From Nemopilema nomurai (taxonomy: Eukaryota > Cnidaria > Scyphozoa > Rhizostomeae > Rhizostomatidae), in contig ML133460.1 in assembly GCA_003864495.1 (NCBI GenBank), positions 746,419 to 810,418 of the forward strand: a stretch of DNA of 64,000 bases, written 5' to 3'. Under the pieces are notes generated by a model. That model made no database searches. It was not told the DNA's origin and saw only the letters and a program-made list of their open reading frames with translations. This document shows positions 35,670 to 48,830 of the stretch, piece by piece. Each line of letters opens with the position of its first letter. The first letter of the stretch is position 1. The position numbers and the translations under genes were made by a program.

Positions 35670-37437
35670 TTTGAACTTGCATTTAGCTTTTCGTTTCAAG
35701 AGCGTAATCCGCAATCAATTTTAGGTAAAATTTTGAAGGTAAAATTCTCTGGGCAGAACTGAGTCACTCTGATTGTCTGACGAAATATATGATTTTCAGG
35801 CTGGACATTTTTGCTCTGATTTGCTTCTTTTTCAAATTCTTTTTCGGATAGATTAGATATCAGGTGAATCTCTGATTTCGCAAATCATTCAATCAAAGCA
35901 CTCATGTATTTGTAGTGTCAATTGCCTTGTTACTTTGATATGCAAGTTGAAGTATTCTCGGATTCGAGTAATTTTTTATCTTCATATATGGCAAAAATGG
36001 ATCATAGAAATGGAATCTACATGTTGAAATTAGTCTGTACCGAAAATTTCTGAGTGTTTGGACCGTCAGGCTGCGAATTAACCCATTCTAGTAATTTAGC
36101 TTTTCCTATACACTGGAAAGGAATTTGCTGGTGCAGTGACGAAAATTTCACTGCAGCCGCAAATTGCGATCAAATCGCATTAAATGTCTAAATATCCAAA
36201 ACAAAGTAACTCGCGACCGGTGGGTCCAAACAACATGAAGTTTTCAGTATAAACTAAGTTAAAGATCAGGATTTAAATTCTGATGCTAAATTTTGAGAAA
36301 GAGCCGTGGATGCCAAGATAAAAAATTGACAACGCCAATTCGAATCGGAGAATTTATTCAATTTTTTCGATGTGAAATGATACCTTTTTTGGGGGGGGAG
36401 GGAGGGGGGGGGGCTGACCCCACCTCGGCGGACGATGCCTCTCTGTCAAGCACCATAACTGGTAAAAAGGATTGCCCATGGTAGACAACGGTGAGTGACA
36501 TCCTTGAACCAACGGAATAGAGAGGTACGTTTGAAAAACAATCCAGATTAGATTGATCAATCTGGTTTCTTGCAAGGACTTAAAGGGTTGTGATGCCTAC
36601 TCTACGCATAGTCACGAATTCTAAAAAATGTTGTACCAAGGCCAAATCAGAAGGCAAAAGCGTTACGTCATCGACTAATTTAAGGTTTGAGACTTGAAAG
36701 TGGCTAAAGTGGATCTCCATGATTTTTTGAAGCTGCATTGGTACCAATCCAGTCGAGAATCTGATGCTTTTCTGTCAATGCCTGTGCATATGTCTGGTGC
36801 AACTTTGCACCAATTAAATGTTTGGCGCAAATTTTGGCCCCTTTTACATCATTTTGGCACATAAGTGTATATAAAAGGGATTCCTTCATTTTTTCTTATT
36901 CTGGTAATATACTCTAAACGAGAATTTTTTTTTGTAGCACTATCCTAATGTTAAAAGGGCGTTTTCCGCACATTGAAGCACGGGAAAGGTCTTAGCAAAT
37001 GGAACCAGACTTATTCAGGCTCGCCTGTTTTTCACTTGGCCATTATACGCGAGCCAAGTTCATATAGTTCGATCAAGAATTGGCTTGTATACTTTGTCAT
37101 AGCAATAGAATTTGACTCATAAAGACCAATTTCACAAACAAATAGAAAAGCAAAATATTTTGACAGAAGTGGGTGCTTTTTCGGCTTCCCTTGAAGAATG
37201 ATAAACAATAACTTTTCATCTTGTTGCATCTCATGAGGGTTGGGGGACTCCTAAGATGATTGGGAAACAAAGCTGCATTTCTCCAAGGACCAAACAATGG
37301 AATTGGATTTGTAAATATTCAAAGTTGAACTCTTCTGGCCTAAGCTACGGGAAAATTTATCAAATGGACTCTATCAAGTTACTCCAGGTTTCGATGCTGG
37401 ATGTTGGTTAGTTGCATTGTTTTTAATACATTTTCAT
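35670..37437. other. Spacer between small gene c and the 3' end of gene D; no gene recognised
   Basis: Reads the same as 8605-10372 at every point compared, including the G-tract (36391-36413) and palindromes. No supported exon. Confidence 0.6.
36391..36413 (+). repeat. Interrupted G-tract, G-quadruplex-capable (copy 3)
   Basis: The same 23-base tract as at 9326-9348. Identical length in a homopolymer-rich site supports a very recent or artefactual duplication of this block. Confidence 0.8.
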
Positions 37438-37443
37438 TTTATT
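37438..37443 (-). terminator. Candidate poly(A) signal of gene D
   Basis: AATAAA on the minus strand about 230 bp past the stop codon at 37671. Confidence 0.45.
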
Positions 37444-37670
37444 CGATGTGGAACGCCAAACTACCTCCCCCCTCCCCCGTCCATTTCAAGCTCGTTCACA
37501 CGAGGTAAATCAAAAACCAAGAGGAATCCTCGTTTAATATTTAACATTTCACCTCATAAAATTGCTTGAAGGAACATACAAATAAGTAAACAGATATGCA
37601 ATTCACTTTTAATGCACAATATAGAATTTACTTAGAGATTCGAAGTTGTTTATCTAATGTTGACTTTTGT

Positions 37671-40600
37671 TCAAAGGTCCGAATCTTCATTAGAGTTCTT
37701 TCCTGCACTTGCAGTTTTGTCTGATGCAGCCCCACAATATTCACTCTTACATTCCGAATCTAATTCCTGTTGAGATTGAGGATAAAAGATGTATCAGTTC
37801 CAACTCTAAGCATATTGTGTAGTAATTAAAGGCATTTGATAGTAGGAACAACTTGAAGTAGAAACAATTAATTCCGTATGTAAATATTTCATATTTCTTC
37901 CCAGAAATAGTTAACGCATGTGAAAGAATGAAGGAAACAATATATTTAGTCTTCTCTCCGAAACGGTGACTTAATAACAAACAGCCTTCTAGGAATAAAA
38001 AGTTAGTTTGTCTCTTCTCCATTAGGTCCTACTTGATATCGTGCTCTACTTTTACACGTATTTGATCAATTTTCAACAACAACAACCAACTGCAGACTTT
38101 GGGGCTATTCAAAAGTTACGGCTTTTCCAAGCAACCCTCCCCCCATTTTTTTTATTACAAAGCAGAATCTTATTATAATATATTTACAAAGGAAGGATTT
38201 TCAAACGCCATCCATTTTTCATAATGTTTTAAGCAACAAAATCAAGTGCCAGCAAACAAAGATTCACTAACCTAGAATGGAGTCAAATCAGTGGACACTT
38301 ACCTCGGAACCAGTGCAAGGCATTTGTCGCAGGCCATCTACGTAGCATTTCTTGACTTTTGACGACTTCAATCTTAAAATTACAATAATAGACATTTACA
38401 TTGGCGGCCGTATTTTGATCGATGAAATAATATCTGATTAATTTGAAGACTGTTTTAGTGACGCTACTGAAATGCACGCTACACCTGGCAAAACATGGGA
38501 CATCAAGATTAGACTAAATGACATCCTAAGGAACTTCTGTTCATTTTAGTACTCCTGGTAGAACGTCGTCAAAAAGGATCGTCAAAAAAGAGAAGGAGGC
38601 ACAAAAGGTATGTTTACTTACGCCATGTCTAGTGATTGGATACTCTGACAAAATTGGTCATTTGCGTTCAGGCACTGCAGGTATAAAGCCTCGATCTGAA
38701 AGAGAATAATTAATGAAAATATATGGTCTTGAAATCAGGATGCACCATATATAATTTTGCTTGCCTTCTAGTGGCTTTTCAAGGAGCCATACTTTAAGAA
38801 AAATCTAGCCAAATCTGTATTAGTGGAGTGTTATAGTCGGGGCAAGGATAGGAATAAGGGTAGCATTCTATTAAAAGGCATAAATTTGCGAATTGTGAAT
38901 ACACACCTTTTTGTTTTCTGTAAGTAGACGTGTATTCTTGGTCATTAGCTCGGAAACCTGTATAAAACACGATTAATAAATAAAGATAATACATATTTTG
39001 AAAGAAAAGTAGAGAGACGGAATCATCAAAAATAGAAGCATACTGCAATAATTTACAAATTTGTTTATAAAACTTTTTACTGTACCTGAAATTCTAGGCT
39101 TCGCCTTTTCCGATCTATAAGGTGGTGTTGAGATTCGAATCTTTGTATTGACATCTAACAAACAAATGCAGTAATATCTTTGAAAATTGGACAACGCGAA
39201 AACTATTTAATATTGTCTGCTAATCACAAAGGCTGTTCGATTGATGTTTCCAAGATGGTTTTCACGTTTCGTCTCAACTATTTCACATTTCATCCAAGAG
39301 ACCTATTTCCGACAAGGAAGGTAACTGTTGTATAAGATTATCTGAAAAATATCATCAATTATTAAATGATCCCAATCGTAATGAAAGCCATTCCTTTGCA
39401 CAAGCTCTGGTTCATGCTTTCATCAAAAAAGGTGAACAACCTTTGCCCTCTGACCACTGGTTAAAAGTTAACCCTTGCTTTGTTAAGAAATATATCTTGG
39501 ACCATTTAAACACATTTAGTTTCGACTCATCTTTTATGACGGAAGGTTGGATCAAACTCTTCCATTAGAGTTTGGCAAGGTGCTGGCAAGTTACACAAAC
39601 ACGAAAGCTCGTTGTGTATTTATAACGAGCGAAGTCTACAGTAAATGTGGTTCCGTGATCTCTGCTGGCTTGGAGTGGCTACAAACCTTTGAACTGGAGC
39701 ATTCCTCTCGTAGTTGGTCTCTTTCAGCCTTCAATTCCTTGTATTTAACTGTCAGTTTCTGATAATAAGAAACGATTTTTTCTCTGAATTTTGCAATGAA
39801 TTTACATGAGTTAACCAACTTACATGAGTAAATGTCTTTTAAGGTTATTAACTAACGTGGAATAGGTGGAATACTATGAAGAAAGAATGAAATAACGCTA
39901 ATATGCGCTCTGTAGTACATGCTTGCTTCCACATTGAAATTAAGCATACTGGACCAAATGCAATAGTATCAAGTACTCAAAATATGAAGTTTTTCTTAAT
40001 GTGAATGAAAATTTACTTTGCAGTACAAAAAATTTTCTAGCCAACATCAATCTCACCTTAAAGTCGTCAGTCTTTTCTTTTATATCTACAAGAAAAGGGA
40101 AATGTTTAACCTTCTTTACACAACATAAAAACAGTTGAATTTTGTTCCAAATTGATGTCATAAGGACAATATTATTATTTGCTTTAAAACCTGAACGGCT
40201 TCTCACCTGTTTCTTTTCTCTCTATCTCGTATTGTAATTGTGTGATGTGGCAAAAGCAGTGCTTGAGCTAAAATTGAAGCATACATTACGATCTTCAGAA
40301 TGGTGAATCTATGTTTATCAGAGTGAAAGTAAAATTAGAAAATATGTAGGTAAGATTCCGATTATGTAAAGAGCCTAACGTTTCAATGCTATTTGCAGAA
40401 ATATACTGCCATTTGATATTAATAGGACGCGAACCAAAATGGACATCTTGCAAGAGGGAACAATTTCTAAATTAGTTGCCAACCTTTGCTTCATATTTGT
40501 TGTTTTCCGCGAGTTTCCATCTTGGGTCTTCTAGAGAAAAAGGTAGAACAACTTTGGTGACACTATTTAGAGAAGAATTTTATGTTCAGAATGTTGGAGG

Positions 40601-43600
40601 CGTCTGGACCAGTATATTCTATATACATACATCACGATTTCAATACTCTGACAGTAAGATAGAAAAGCTTGTTCAGTCAAAAAAGAGAAAAGAAAATTCA
40701 AGTAGCTGTCAATTGCAAGTGCTAGTGGGAATACCTTTTTGCTGGCCTTCATCCACTTCGTAGATCTAAAACAATGAAGTGAATAGACCATAAATATCAC
40801 GAGAGAGAACGGTAAAAAGAGAGAATGCTTCTAACAGTTCTAATACTTAACGTAATTTGTAAATAAAACGTCTCTTGACGAGGAATGAAGCCATTGAAGC
40901 TAGTTTGACGTAGATTAAATTTAAAATCGCACATGCGGTCTTGTTTTTTTCAATACTCAAATGTAAACTTAAGATAAAGTATAAGAGACGAAAATGGGAG
41001 ACGTTCTAGAATTGGATAATAGAAATATTTACCGCCAAATTTTTCTTGCATTCAGCCAGCTCTAAAAAGATAGAAAAGAAATAAAGTTTGAGTTCAACGA
41101 TTTTCAATATAAGATTGTTGAATCTGAAGAACCGCGAGCAGAGTAACAAAGTGATTGGAAAGTGATGGCAAGGAAAACACACCATTGCGAAGCTTGAACA
41201 TTGCTTTTAGATTCATCTTGTGATTTTCATCAATCTGAAAGAAAATAATTGTATCAAAAATAGAATAGTTTCAAGTAACTGTTTAAACAAATGGAGAACG
41301 AAGAGACCACAATTTGCTGCAAAAGCAGTGTTTGCTGAAATTACTGATATTGATTTAAACATTTCATCTTTGTTGTTCTAGAAAGAAACGACGATAGGCA
41401 TTTATAAAAGCAAACACTCGAATCATCTCATTATGTATGGTCTGGATCTAAACAGGGCCTTCTTGTTATTTGGCAACAATTGCCGACAACCAAAGTCAAT
41501 AGGTAATGCTTACCATTTCAAGTTCTGATCTTACTGAATCATTCTCTCTCGCAGCTTCTTTCAAATTCGCTTCGTGCTCAAACCTTTCTTTTGCGAGTTG
41601 CTTCTCTAGGCTGTTGCACTTCTGAAGCAACTGTTTCTTCTCCATAGAGAGAAGATTCACTGCAGCATCGTAGTCTTCCAATTTGCAACACGCATCGCTA
41701 TACTGTTGCTGGCAAACCACAATTTCTGACTTTGAACGGCTATACTGTCTTTCTGTGTCACTCAAATTCGTTTTCAATGTTGTATTTTCTTCTCTCAGTT
41801 CCTCGCTCTTCTCTGCTATCTCGCCAATGCTACCCAAACGCGATTTCAAATGGTCTATTTGAAGTGACAGGTCTGCTTTTTGTAGGCTCAAACCTGAAAT
41901 TATTTCCCGTTGTTCTTTGCAAATCTCTTCACTCAACTTGTATTTATCCTCAAGCTGACCATATTTGTTTTGGGTGTCTGAAAGCTCTTTGCTCAAACTT
42001 TCTCTCTCGACATGTGCCTCTAGATATTTGAACTCTTCATTCTCCAGGCACTCTTTCAGCTCAACTATGGATTCACTGAGTTGTGTAGCTTTCTTCTCCT
42101 TTTCCTTAATCTTTGACGTAGCCAGTGCAAGTTCAGTCTGCAGTTTTACAATGTTATCACAACTAGCTTCGTGTTGGCTTGCAGAATTTTCAAGTTTGAT
42201 TACTTTTTCCAGCAAGCCCTCGTTCTCTTTTTCGAGCAAGCCTAGCACCACCTCGTATTCGCTGTTCTTTCCTCCCAGTACAGCTGCATCAGTGCGCAAC
42301 ATCTCATTTGTTATCATCAATTCACTATTCTTAGAAGCCATTGAATCCATCTGGCTCTCCTTTTCGATCTGCAAGTGGAGATTTCTTCGCAAACCACTTC
42401 GGTCGGTGGACAACTTTTGCAGCCTTGTCTTTAGCTCCGCATTTTCTCGCTCAGTAAGAGCTAACTTACGCAGCCTGTTTTCCTGTTCATTGCTCCTCAG
42501 CAATGCTGCATCGTATTTGCTTTGAAGATTTCTAAATTCTGCCTTCTGGGCTGTTACTTTGTCTAGAATGCGCTGATGCTGATGAAAGAAGTTGCGAATT
42601 TGCTCCTCTGCCATCCTAGCCCAATTCCCTATCTTCATTTCGGAGGTATCCTTTTTAATCGGGAGATGTTGGTTGATTCCTTCCTCCATGAAACTTTCTG
42701 CCCAAGACCTCAACTCAAGGATTTTGGAGTTTACTAGATCTACAACATCCTTCCAATTGTCTTCTTTTCCTGCAAATACAATTAAGGGCACCCTTGAAAA
42801 CTGGATACTTTGCTTTTTTTACAAAAAGAAGCAAGTAAGTCTGCCTAACATGTAATCCTAGGTGTCAAGAGAATCAATTTCTCAGCCGGAAAAATCTCTA
42901 AACCAACTGATATATGCGGCAAGCATAATTCGAGTGTTTCAATTACAAGGCAAGTACTTAGCTAGGACGGGAGAATCCTTTTTCAGCTTCGTCAGTGATC
43001 AAAATTTAGAAAATGTACGTCCTTAACATAGATGTAATCGGTGGCGTAATGTGGTTGAAAAAGCAAGTGATTAAAGCAAGAAATATCGAAAATTCTTCTT
43101 GGAATGGAAACAACTCAATGCTAGCGTCTGAAACTGTTTCATAAATGGCAGTATCCTGACCTGATCCAGTCGAGGGGCTCTCATTACTATCTACAGACGG
43201 AGGTATGCGTGAAAAATCATCTGTGACAACATTCAGCAATGTTGACATGACTGGGGTAGGGGTGTCATTGTCAACAGAAGCTGATGGTTGGCTGGAAGGG
43301 AGATCTTCCTGTTGCTGCTCAGAGACGGCGGTCTCCAATGTTGCAGATGATGGGGGATCTGAAAGGACAAAGTTACGATTAGATAGTCGAAATATGAACT
43401 GATGTCTCTTTATTTATTAAAGGAACGACAATTCATGGGCTATCCAGAAGTTTAAGCAAGCATCTTACCAACAGGACTGTCTTCCAAGGTCGTTACCCAT
43501 TCATCAGAGCCATTTGATTGGCACTCTTGGCTCACGATGCTAGAAGGGATGACTGAATCATCGATTGAAACATCATTCAGCATTGTTGACATGACTGGGG

Positions 43601-46600
43601 TAGGGGTGTCACTGTCAACAGAAGCTGATGGTTGGCTGGAAGGAGATCTTCCTGTTGCTGCTCAGAGACGGCGGTCTCCAATGTTGCAGATGATGGGGGA
43701 TCTGGAAAGACAAAGTTACGATTAGATAGTCAAAATATGAACTGATGTCTCTTTATTTATTAAAGGAACCACAATTCATGGGCTATCCAGAAGTTTAAGC
43801 AAGCATCTTACCAACAGGACTGTCTTCCAAGGTCTTGAGGCATTCATCAGAACCATTCGCTCGGCTCTTGGCTGACTATGGTAGGAGGGATGACTGAATC
43901 GTCGTTGAAACATCATTCAGCATTGTTGACAGGACTGGGGTAGGGGTGTCACTGTCAACAGAAGCTGATGGTTGGCTGGAAGGGAGATCTTCCTGTTGCT
44001 GCTCAGAGACGGCGGTCTCCAATGTTGCAGATGATGGGGGATCTGAAAAGACAAAGTTACGATTAGATAGTCGAAATATGAACTGATGTCTCTTTATTTA
44101 TTAAAGGAACCACAATTCATGGGCTATCCAGAAGTTTAAGCAAGCATCTTACCAACAGGACTGTCTTCCAAGGTCGTTAGCATTCATCAGAGCCATTGTG
44201 GCTCTTGGCTCACGATGCTGAAGGGATGACTGAATCATCGTTGAAACATCATTCAGCATTGTTGACATGACTGGGGTAGGGGTGTCACTGTCAACAGAAG
44301 CTGATGGTTGGCTTGAAGGGAGATCTTCCTGTTGTTGCTCAGAGACGGCGGTCTCCAATGTTGCAGATGATGGGGGATCTGAAAGGACAAAGTTACGATT
44401 AGATCAAAATGGAATTTGAAGCCTGTTTTAAAACAATGCAAACCGTGATATATTAGATATAAGAAAACAAGAAAACTCACCAACAGGATCGTCTTCCATC
44501 GTTGTAATTTTTGCATCTGAGCCAAGAGATTGAGACTCTTGAGGAAGTATACCTGAAGCGATGTTCAATTCATTGACGGATAAATTAGTTGGTGATGGGG
44601 GCAGTTCTAAGCAAGGGACTATGGTGTCAAGGGAAGATGATGGTTCTTTAGTCTCGCTCTGCTGTTCCGAGATGGTGGTCTCCTCGGCTGTTGATGGGGG
44701 ATCTACAAATTGAAATAAGGTTTAAGAAATTCGAAAAACCTCCAGTAATTATTTTTTAAACAATGACTAACTTGATGTTCTATTCAGAATAACAAAGGAG
44801 AGAGGGGGAGGGCAGTTTTCCCGTATGTTCAACGTCAAAGAAGTAATATCACCTCTATAGCCATCACTCAGGATAAATGATTCTCTCCAAATGCTCACAC
44901 TGTTTATATTCGGTGCACTGCATTCGAATCACCGCTCGGCCATGTTTGTCTTTTCTGGGTACGTGTGTACGTTAGAATTTTGATTATTTTGAATTAGGCT
45001 GAGGTTTTAATGTTTTAGAACAGATAAGAGTACTTGGCATTGTTGTTAAAAACAACAAAAATATACTTCTTCTCCTTTAGGTTGCATGAAAATTGGTTTT
45101 TACTTTATATGCATCCATATTTGTGTAGAATAACTTCCCTTATAAAGCAATTATTTCCCCTACCGATCGAGATCTGCATTTCAACATATTCCGGAGATGT
45201 AACGCTTGATGCAGTGTTCAACTGATTGCCAGTTGAAAGCTCGTTCGTAGAGGAAAGCACTTCCAATCCTGAGTCCACCGAACTCTCAATCATAGATATT
45301 CTTCCTTTACTGATGTTTGACTCAACCTCGATCAAGCGTGAACTGCACATCTTGGGAAACCGTTGAACAGTATTTGTGGTTTGCAATCCTGAAACAAAAC
45401 TTTCCAATTACTCGTGCTCTATTTTCTGCTCTAGTCTTTGTTGGATATTATCAATGCAAGATTAGCATTATTATCAGCAAGAAGACAGCTATTAATTTAT
45501 AAAAGACCTTGATTATCAAACCTCTCGATTTCATTTTTGGCTGTTTCTCATGGTCAAGCCTGAATTCTTTCACTCACATGTACCTGAAATGAAATTTGGC
45601 TTTCTTAAAAGAACAATGAATAAAGTGCTCTCAAATATCTGCTTAAGTTCCTGACATCTTCCTTTGCAATGATATTATTGTTTTATACTCTTTGCTACTT
45701 GTATAAAAAATCCTTCGCTGTCCTTTAGCAATGCACAAATCGTCATAGATTTGTCTTTTTAGTGGCAAAGAAAGCAGAGTTAAAAACATGGGTTACGTCC
45801 TACTCTCTAGGCTGCGTATTTAGAAGTCTTGAAGACATGTGCCTGAGAGATGCTAATCTTATAGATGGATGGTGATTGATTACCGATGGTGACCATATCT
45901 GATTGCTTCTTCTTCTGCCAGACTGCTGCAATGACTCCGAAAGATGTCAGCATTGTTCTTCAATAAAATCTCCACGCATTCTTCCTGACCTTTGGCGCAG
46001 GCCAAAAGCAGTGCGGTTCTGTTGCAACGACAATAATGGCGTAACAAATACTGTATATCTATTCTATGTTTATGATAAAAGACTCCAAAGTTTTATGTAA
46101 CATAAAGAGTTAAAACTTAAAGACAATTTCCAGGATTGTATATGGATACATTATATCGCAACTTCAATTCAATATTGCAGGATGAAGAGAACATATTCTA
46201 TAGAATTTGCTTTGGACATTTTTTGTTATATAGTCACAAGACTAATATTTGCTTTTTAGTTCAAATGATATTATGATTGGTGTTTCAAACTAATGAGAAA
46301 TAAAAGTGTTTTCCAAGATTGCATGCATGATTTTTCAGCTTTTCTCTATAACCTGCCATTTTAATGAAGGCTATCAAAGTCGACTAACCTTCCGCTGTAC
46401 TCCTTAAGATCTGCTTTGGCACCGTTTTCCAATAGCAACAAACGACCATTGGTAGGTGGGAATAAACTGCCTGATGCAAGGGGGTCGATAGTACCTTTGG
46501 AAAACAGAATGCAAGCAGCCACACGTAAATGATGTACAAATTAGAAATGTTCTAGCATTAACGAATTATCTATATCTAAACGTGTTATTTTACTTTTAGA

Positions 46601-47685
46601 AGAAATGTTGTTAGTCCGAGAGAATTTTGAATTTTGGAGGATGAGTTGCCCAATCTATATCACAACACATTAATATGTCGCTGAATATTAAGTATAGATT
46701 TGTTTGACCAATGAAGTTCGTCCATCATTAAGTTGAATACTCTTTGTTTATCAATTTAAAAAAATCGAAATATTGTTGAAAGAGTTTTGCTCACCATGTC
46801 AGTGGCGTCGACATTGACGTTCGCTTCCTTGACAAGGAACTCGACGATGGCAATCCTTCTCTTGGAAATTGCAAAGTGCAGCGGTGTTATTCCACGTTTG
46901 TCTGCCTTGTCAAAATCTAGCTCCTTGGCATGTAGAATTTTGACAAGCGCCAGATGATCATTTCCGATAGCCTGGTATAGAACGGTTCAATGTCAATTCA
47001 ATGTCAACACAGCAAAGATGCGTGACCTTCTTTTGCTTACTTCTCTTTAAAAAGCGACACTAAATGTCAGTCAAAATGCCTGATTTTGTCAATATCTAGC
47101 TGACTTACCATAAAAACGGGACTTCTGCCAACTTTGTCCTCTAAAATTTTGCCATTGAACTTGAAAATAGTCTGCACTGCCTCTAAGCTTCCTGCGAGGC
47201 AGCCATAATGAAGGGCAGTTCTACGAGATGATCGTGGAATTCTTAACTAATGAAAATTTATAAAATCGAGAGATTATTGATATGATTAAACCAGTTGTGT
47301 GAAAGAGAATAAGGTATAAATATGCAAAACAGACATTATGGTCGATAAGCAAAAACTTTATTATCATTATAATGTGTATTTAAATACCAATCGTTTAGCT
47401 ATGTATTAAAATTTACTTTTAAGAAAAATATACTTTTAAAGGCAAATTTTAAGACATCCAAGGCGCTGTGGCAATTTTTTTCATTTTATTGGCGGTCTAA
47501 ATGGAGGAAACTCACCTTCCTTTACCGTCCTTCTTGTCAACATCAGTTTGCCTTTTACTCAAAAGGCGAACCAGCTTTTCCACCTTATTTTTATATGCTC
47601 TACGATGTAGAGATGGCAAGCTCCACAAGTTCAATCCATCCGGATTAGTGCTCGCTGTGGAGCGATAGAACAACTTTGAAAACAT
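37671..47685 (-). CDS. Gene D: ankyrin-repeat/coiled-coil protein, best complete copy
   Basis: Exons 5'->3': 47516-47685, 47109-47220, 46795-46971, 46389-46470, 45884-46018, 45522-45583, 45164-45388, 44481-44702, array 44153-44378, 43812-44042 and 43469-43701, variant 43161-43358, coiled coil 41514-42769, 41183-41234, 41033-41061, 40735-40765, 40484-40530, 40207-40267, 40057-40085, 39687-39758, 39086-39154, 38907-38957, 38622-38695, 38303-38372, 37671-37766 (TGA). With ideal exon lengths all phases agree and the protein would be about 1341 residues. Ankyrin repeats span about residues 50-215, with RTALHYG, ITPLHFA and RTALLLA cores and a degenerate fourth repeat. The linker is about 226-396, the repeats about 397-696, and coiled coil follows. 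The architecture resembles ANKRD26/POTE-like proteins (family knowledge), which suggests a scaffold role (inference). As written, exon 4, exon 6 and the array exons carry small indels. Confidence 0.85.
39245..39568 (+). other. ATG-less 107-codon open frame, antisense inside an intron of gene D
   Basis: Third copy of the frame at 12180-12503, open throughout. It lies within the intron 39155-39686. Confidence 0.45.
41514..42769 (-). CDS. Gene D coiled-coil exon, intact (about 419 residues)
   Basis: A single 1256-nt exon with phase 1 in and phase 0 out, open from KEDNWKDVVDLV to RSELEM. It is rich in Glu, Lys, Gln and Leu with heptad spacing, and has no membrane segment or signal peptide. The acceptor is TTTGCAG and the donor is GTAAGC. 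The ATG 20 bases upstream (MPLIVFAG...) lies inside the acceptor tract and is not a real start. The upstream splice partner is the variant repeat exon ending ...STGS plus one base, which makes the Gly at the join. Long parallel coiled coils of this kind usually drive dimerisation and partner binding (family knowledge). Confidence 0.93.
43161..44702 (-). repeat. Gene D exon array: 3 canonical repeat exons, subtype A introns
   Basis: Diverged first copy 44481-44702 (222 nt, in frame), canonical exons 44153-44378, 43812-44042 and 43469-43701, and variant last exon 43161-43358 (198 nt, in frame). The diverged copy keeps the canonical ends (DPPS..., GSDA...EDDPVG) but a different middle (CLELPPSPTNLSVNELNIAS), so it is probably an old member. 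The variant last exon keeps the first two thirds, then diverges to RIPPSVDSNESPSTGSG and meets the coiled coil. Introns are subtype A. Confidence 0.9.
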
Positions 47686-48038
47686 GCTTCCGCTTCGTAT
47701 CTCGGAAAAAAACTAGTAAGGGCTACCAGTGTGATTGCAATTTGGTGAGATTGGCAATTGTCTTATGACGTCACATGAAGTATGATTTAAGCAATTACTT
47801 CTAGCAAGAAAGAAAAAGGCCTGGGCTTAGTGTTTTTCGCCAATATATTTGGAATTTCATTATCAATAAACAAACTTGAAGATGATCTCAAATTCAGTTG
47901 ATACGAATCTGAAGCAGGTCCATTTTTTTTCAGTGTAATTGGATTTCTTTTCAGCGGACAATGAATAAAATGATGTGGCCTTTACAAGAGCCATAGTTTG
48001 ACGTCACAAACTCAGCGTGACTGCGTGGCAGCAAAAGC
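47686..48038. promoter_or_regulatory. Bidirectional promoter between gene D and small gene d, two CRE palindromes
   Basis: TGACGTCA is at 47766-47773 and 47999-48006, between ATGs at 47685 and 48039. It belongs to the unit-2 sequence subtype, yet the palindromes and the neighbouring ATTGG are unchanged. Confidence 0.7.
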
Positions 48039-48671
48039 ATGGTAACTGTGAAGCTTGTTTTCTGTCCTAATAATGCAAAAGACGAGGGTGTCTCTGATGT
48101 CAGAATACGTTGCTATATTTGACAGGAAAGCGGAAAAAGGTAAGTCATCTTATCATTTTTGTGTGCTCCAAAATCTTGATATCAAAATAACAACATGGAT
48201 GCCAATTTGTTTATATTTTCTTTAACGAATGCAAACTTATTCAAACCCCAATCATTAACACTGCTTCCTCTCTTCAAGGAAAACATTTTACGAAATGAAA
48301 TCATCAGTCTTCCGCTTTTGAAGTTTAAAGCGTAAGTTGCAAAAATTTTGGCCTACTTATGTGATCAAATTGCCAGGATTTAATTTATGCTTATAGATGG
48401 CGCCAGTAAATAATAAAGAATATGCGTACAAACAAAATTGTGCCATTGTGAGCTTCTTCCCTTAAAACTATCGGAAATGAGGTGAAAATTAATTTCAAGG
48501 GAGGTTTCAAAAGCATTCGAATGGAACAGTAATGAGAGAACAGTGAGAGATCGCCATTTGTTAGAAAAGGAGGTTTCAGTTTCTGATCTTTTCAGTGATC
48601 GGAAAATTGATCAAACCATGGTTTTTGAAAAGCTTCTCTCGTGTTTCCGTCACTCTACCATGGAGAGTTAA
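48039..48671 (+). pseudogene. Small gene d, copy with frameshifts in exons 1 and 2
   Basis: Exons 48039-48139, 48279-48331 and 48500-48671. Exon 1 has an extra T before the second ATG, so only the start at MQKTRV reads on correctly. Exon 2 is two bases short (ACATTTT for ACAATTTT, TCATCAG for TCATCCAG), which shifts the frame. Exon 3 has the full 172 nt and stays open, with replacements relative to copy b (FEWNSNERTVR for FEWTSNKRTVR). The open exon 3 with amino-acid changes argues for real coding history. Exon 2 may be a consensus error. Confidence 0.5.
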
Positions 48672-48830
48672 CAATGGGCTCTTTGGTGGCGTTTTATGAC
48701 AGACGATTGGAGGTACGAAGAGGTCTTTTGCTACGCCACAGTATAAAGTGGCCATGAAGCATGTAGCGCACAAGTTCAGATTTCGTCAGTAACTACGATT
48801 ACCGTTATCCGTTCGCACATCAACCCCACC

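Noticed and set aside
41965..42525. 186-codon plus-strand frame opposite the coiled-coil exon (also 55545-56105)
   Set aside because: Antisense shadow of a Glu/Lys/Leu-rich exon. The reverse strand of such codons rarely gives stops and reads as Ser/Phe-rich sequence. No splice or promoter support.
42769..42791. ATG (MPLIVFAG) as the start of a separate coiled-coil gene
   Set aside because: The ATG lies in the intron just before a TTTGCAG acceptor, and the exon is in phase with the upstream repeat exon. It is an internal exon, not a gene start.
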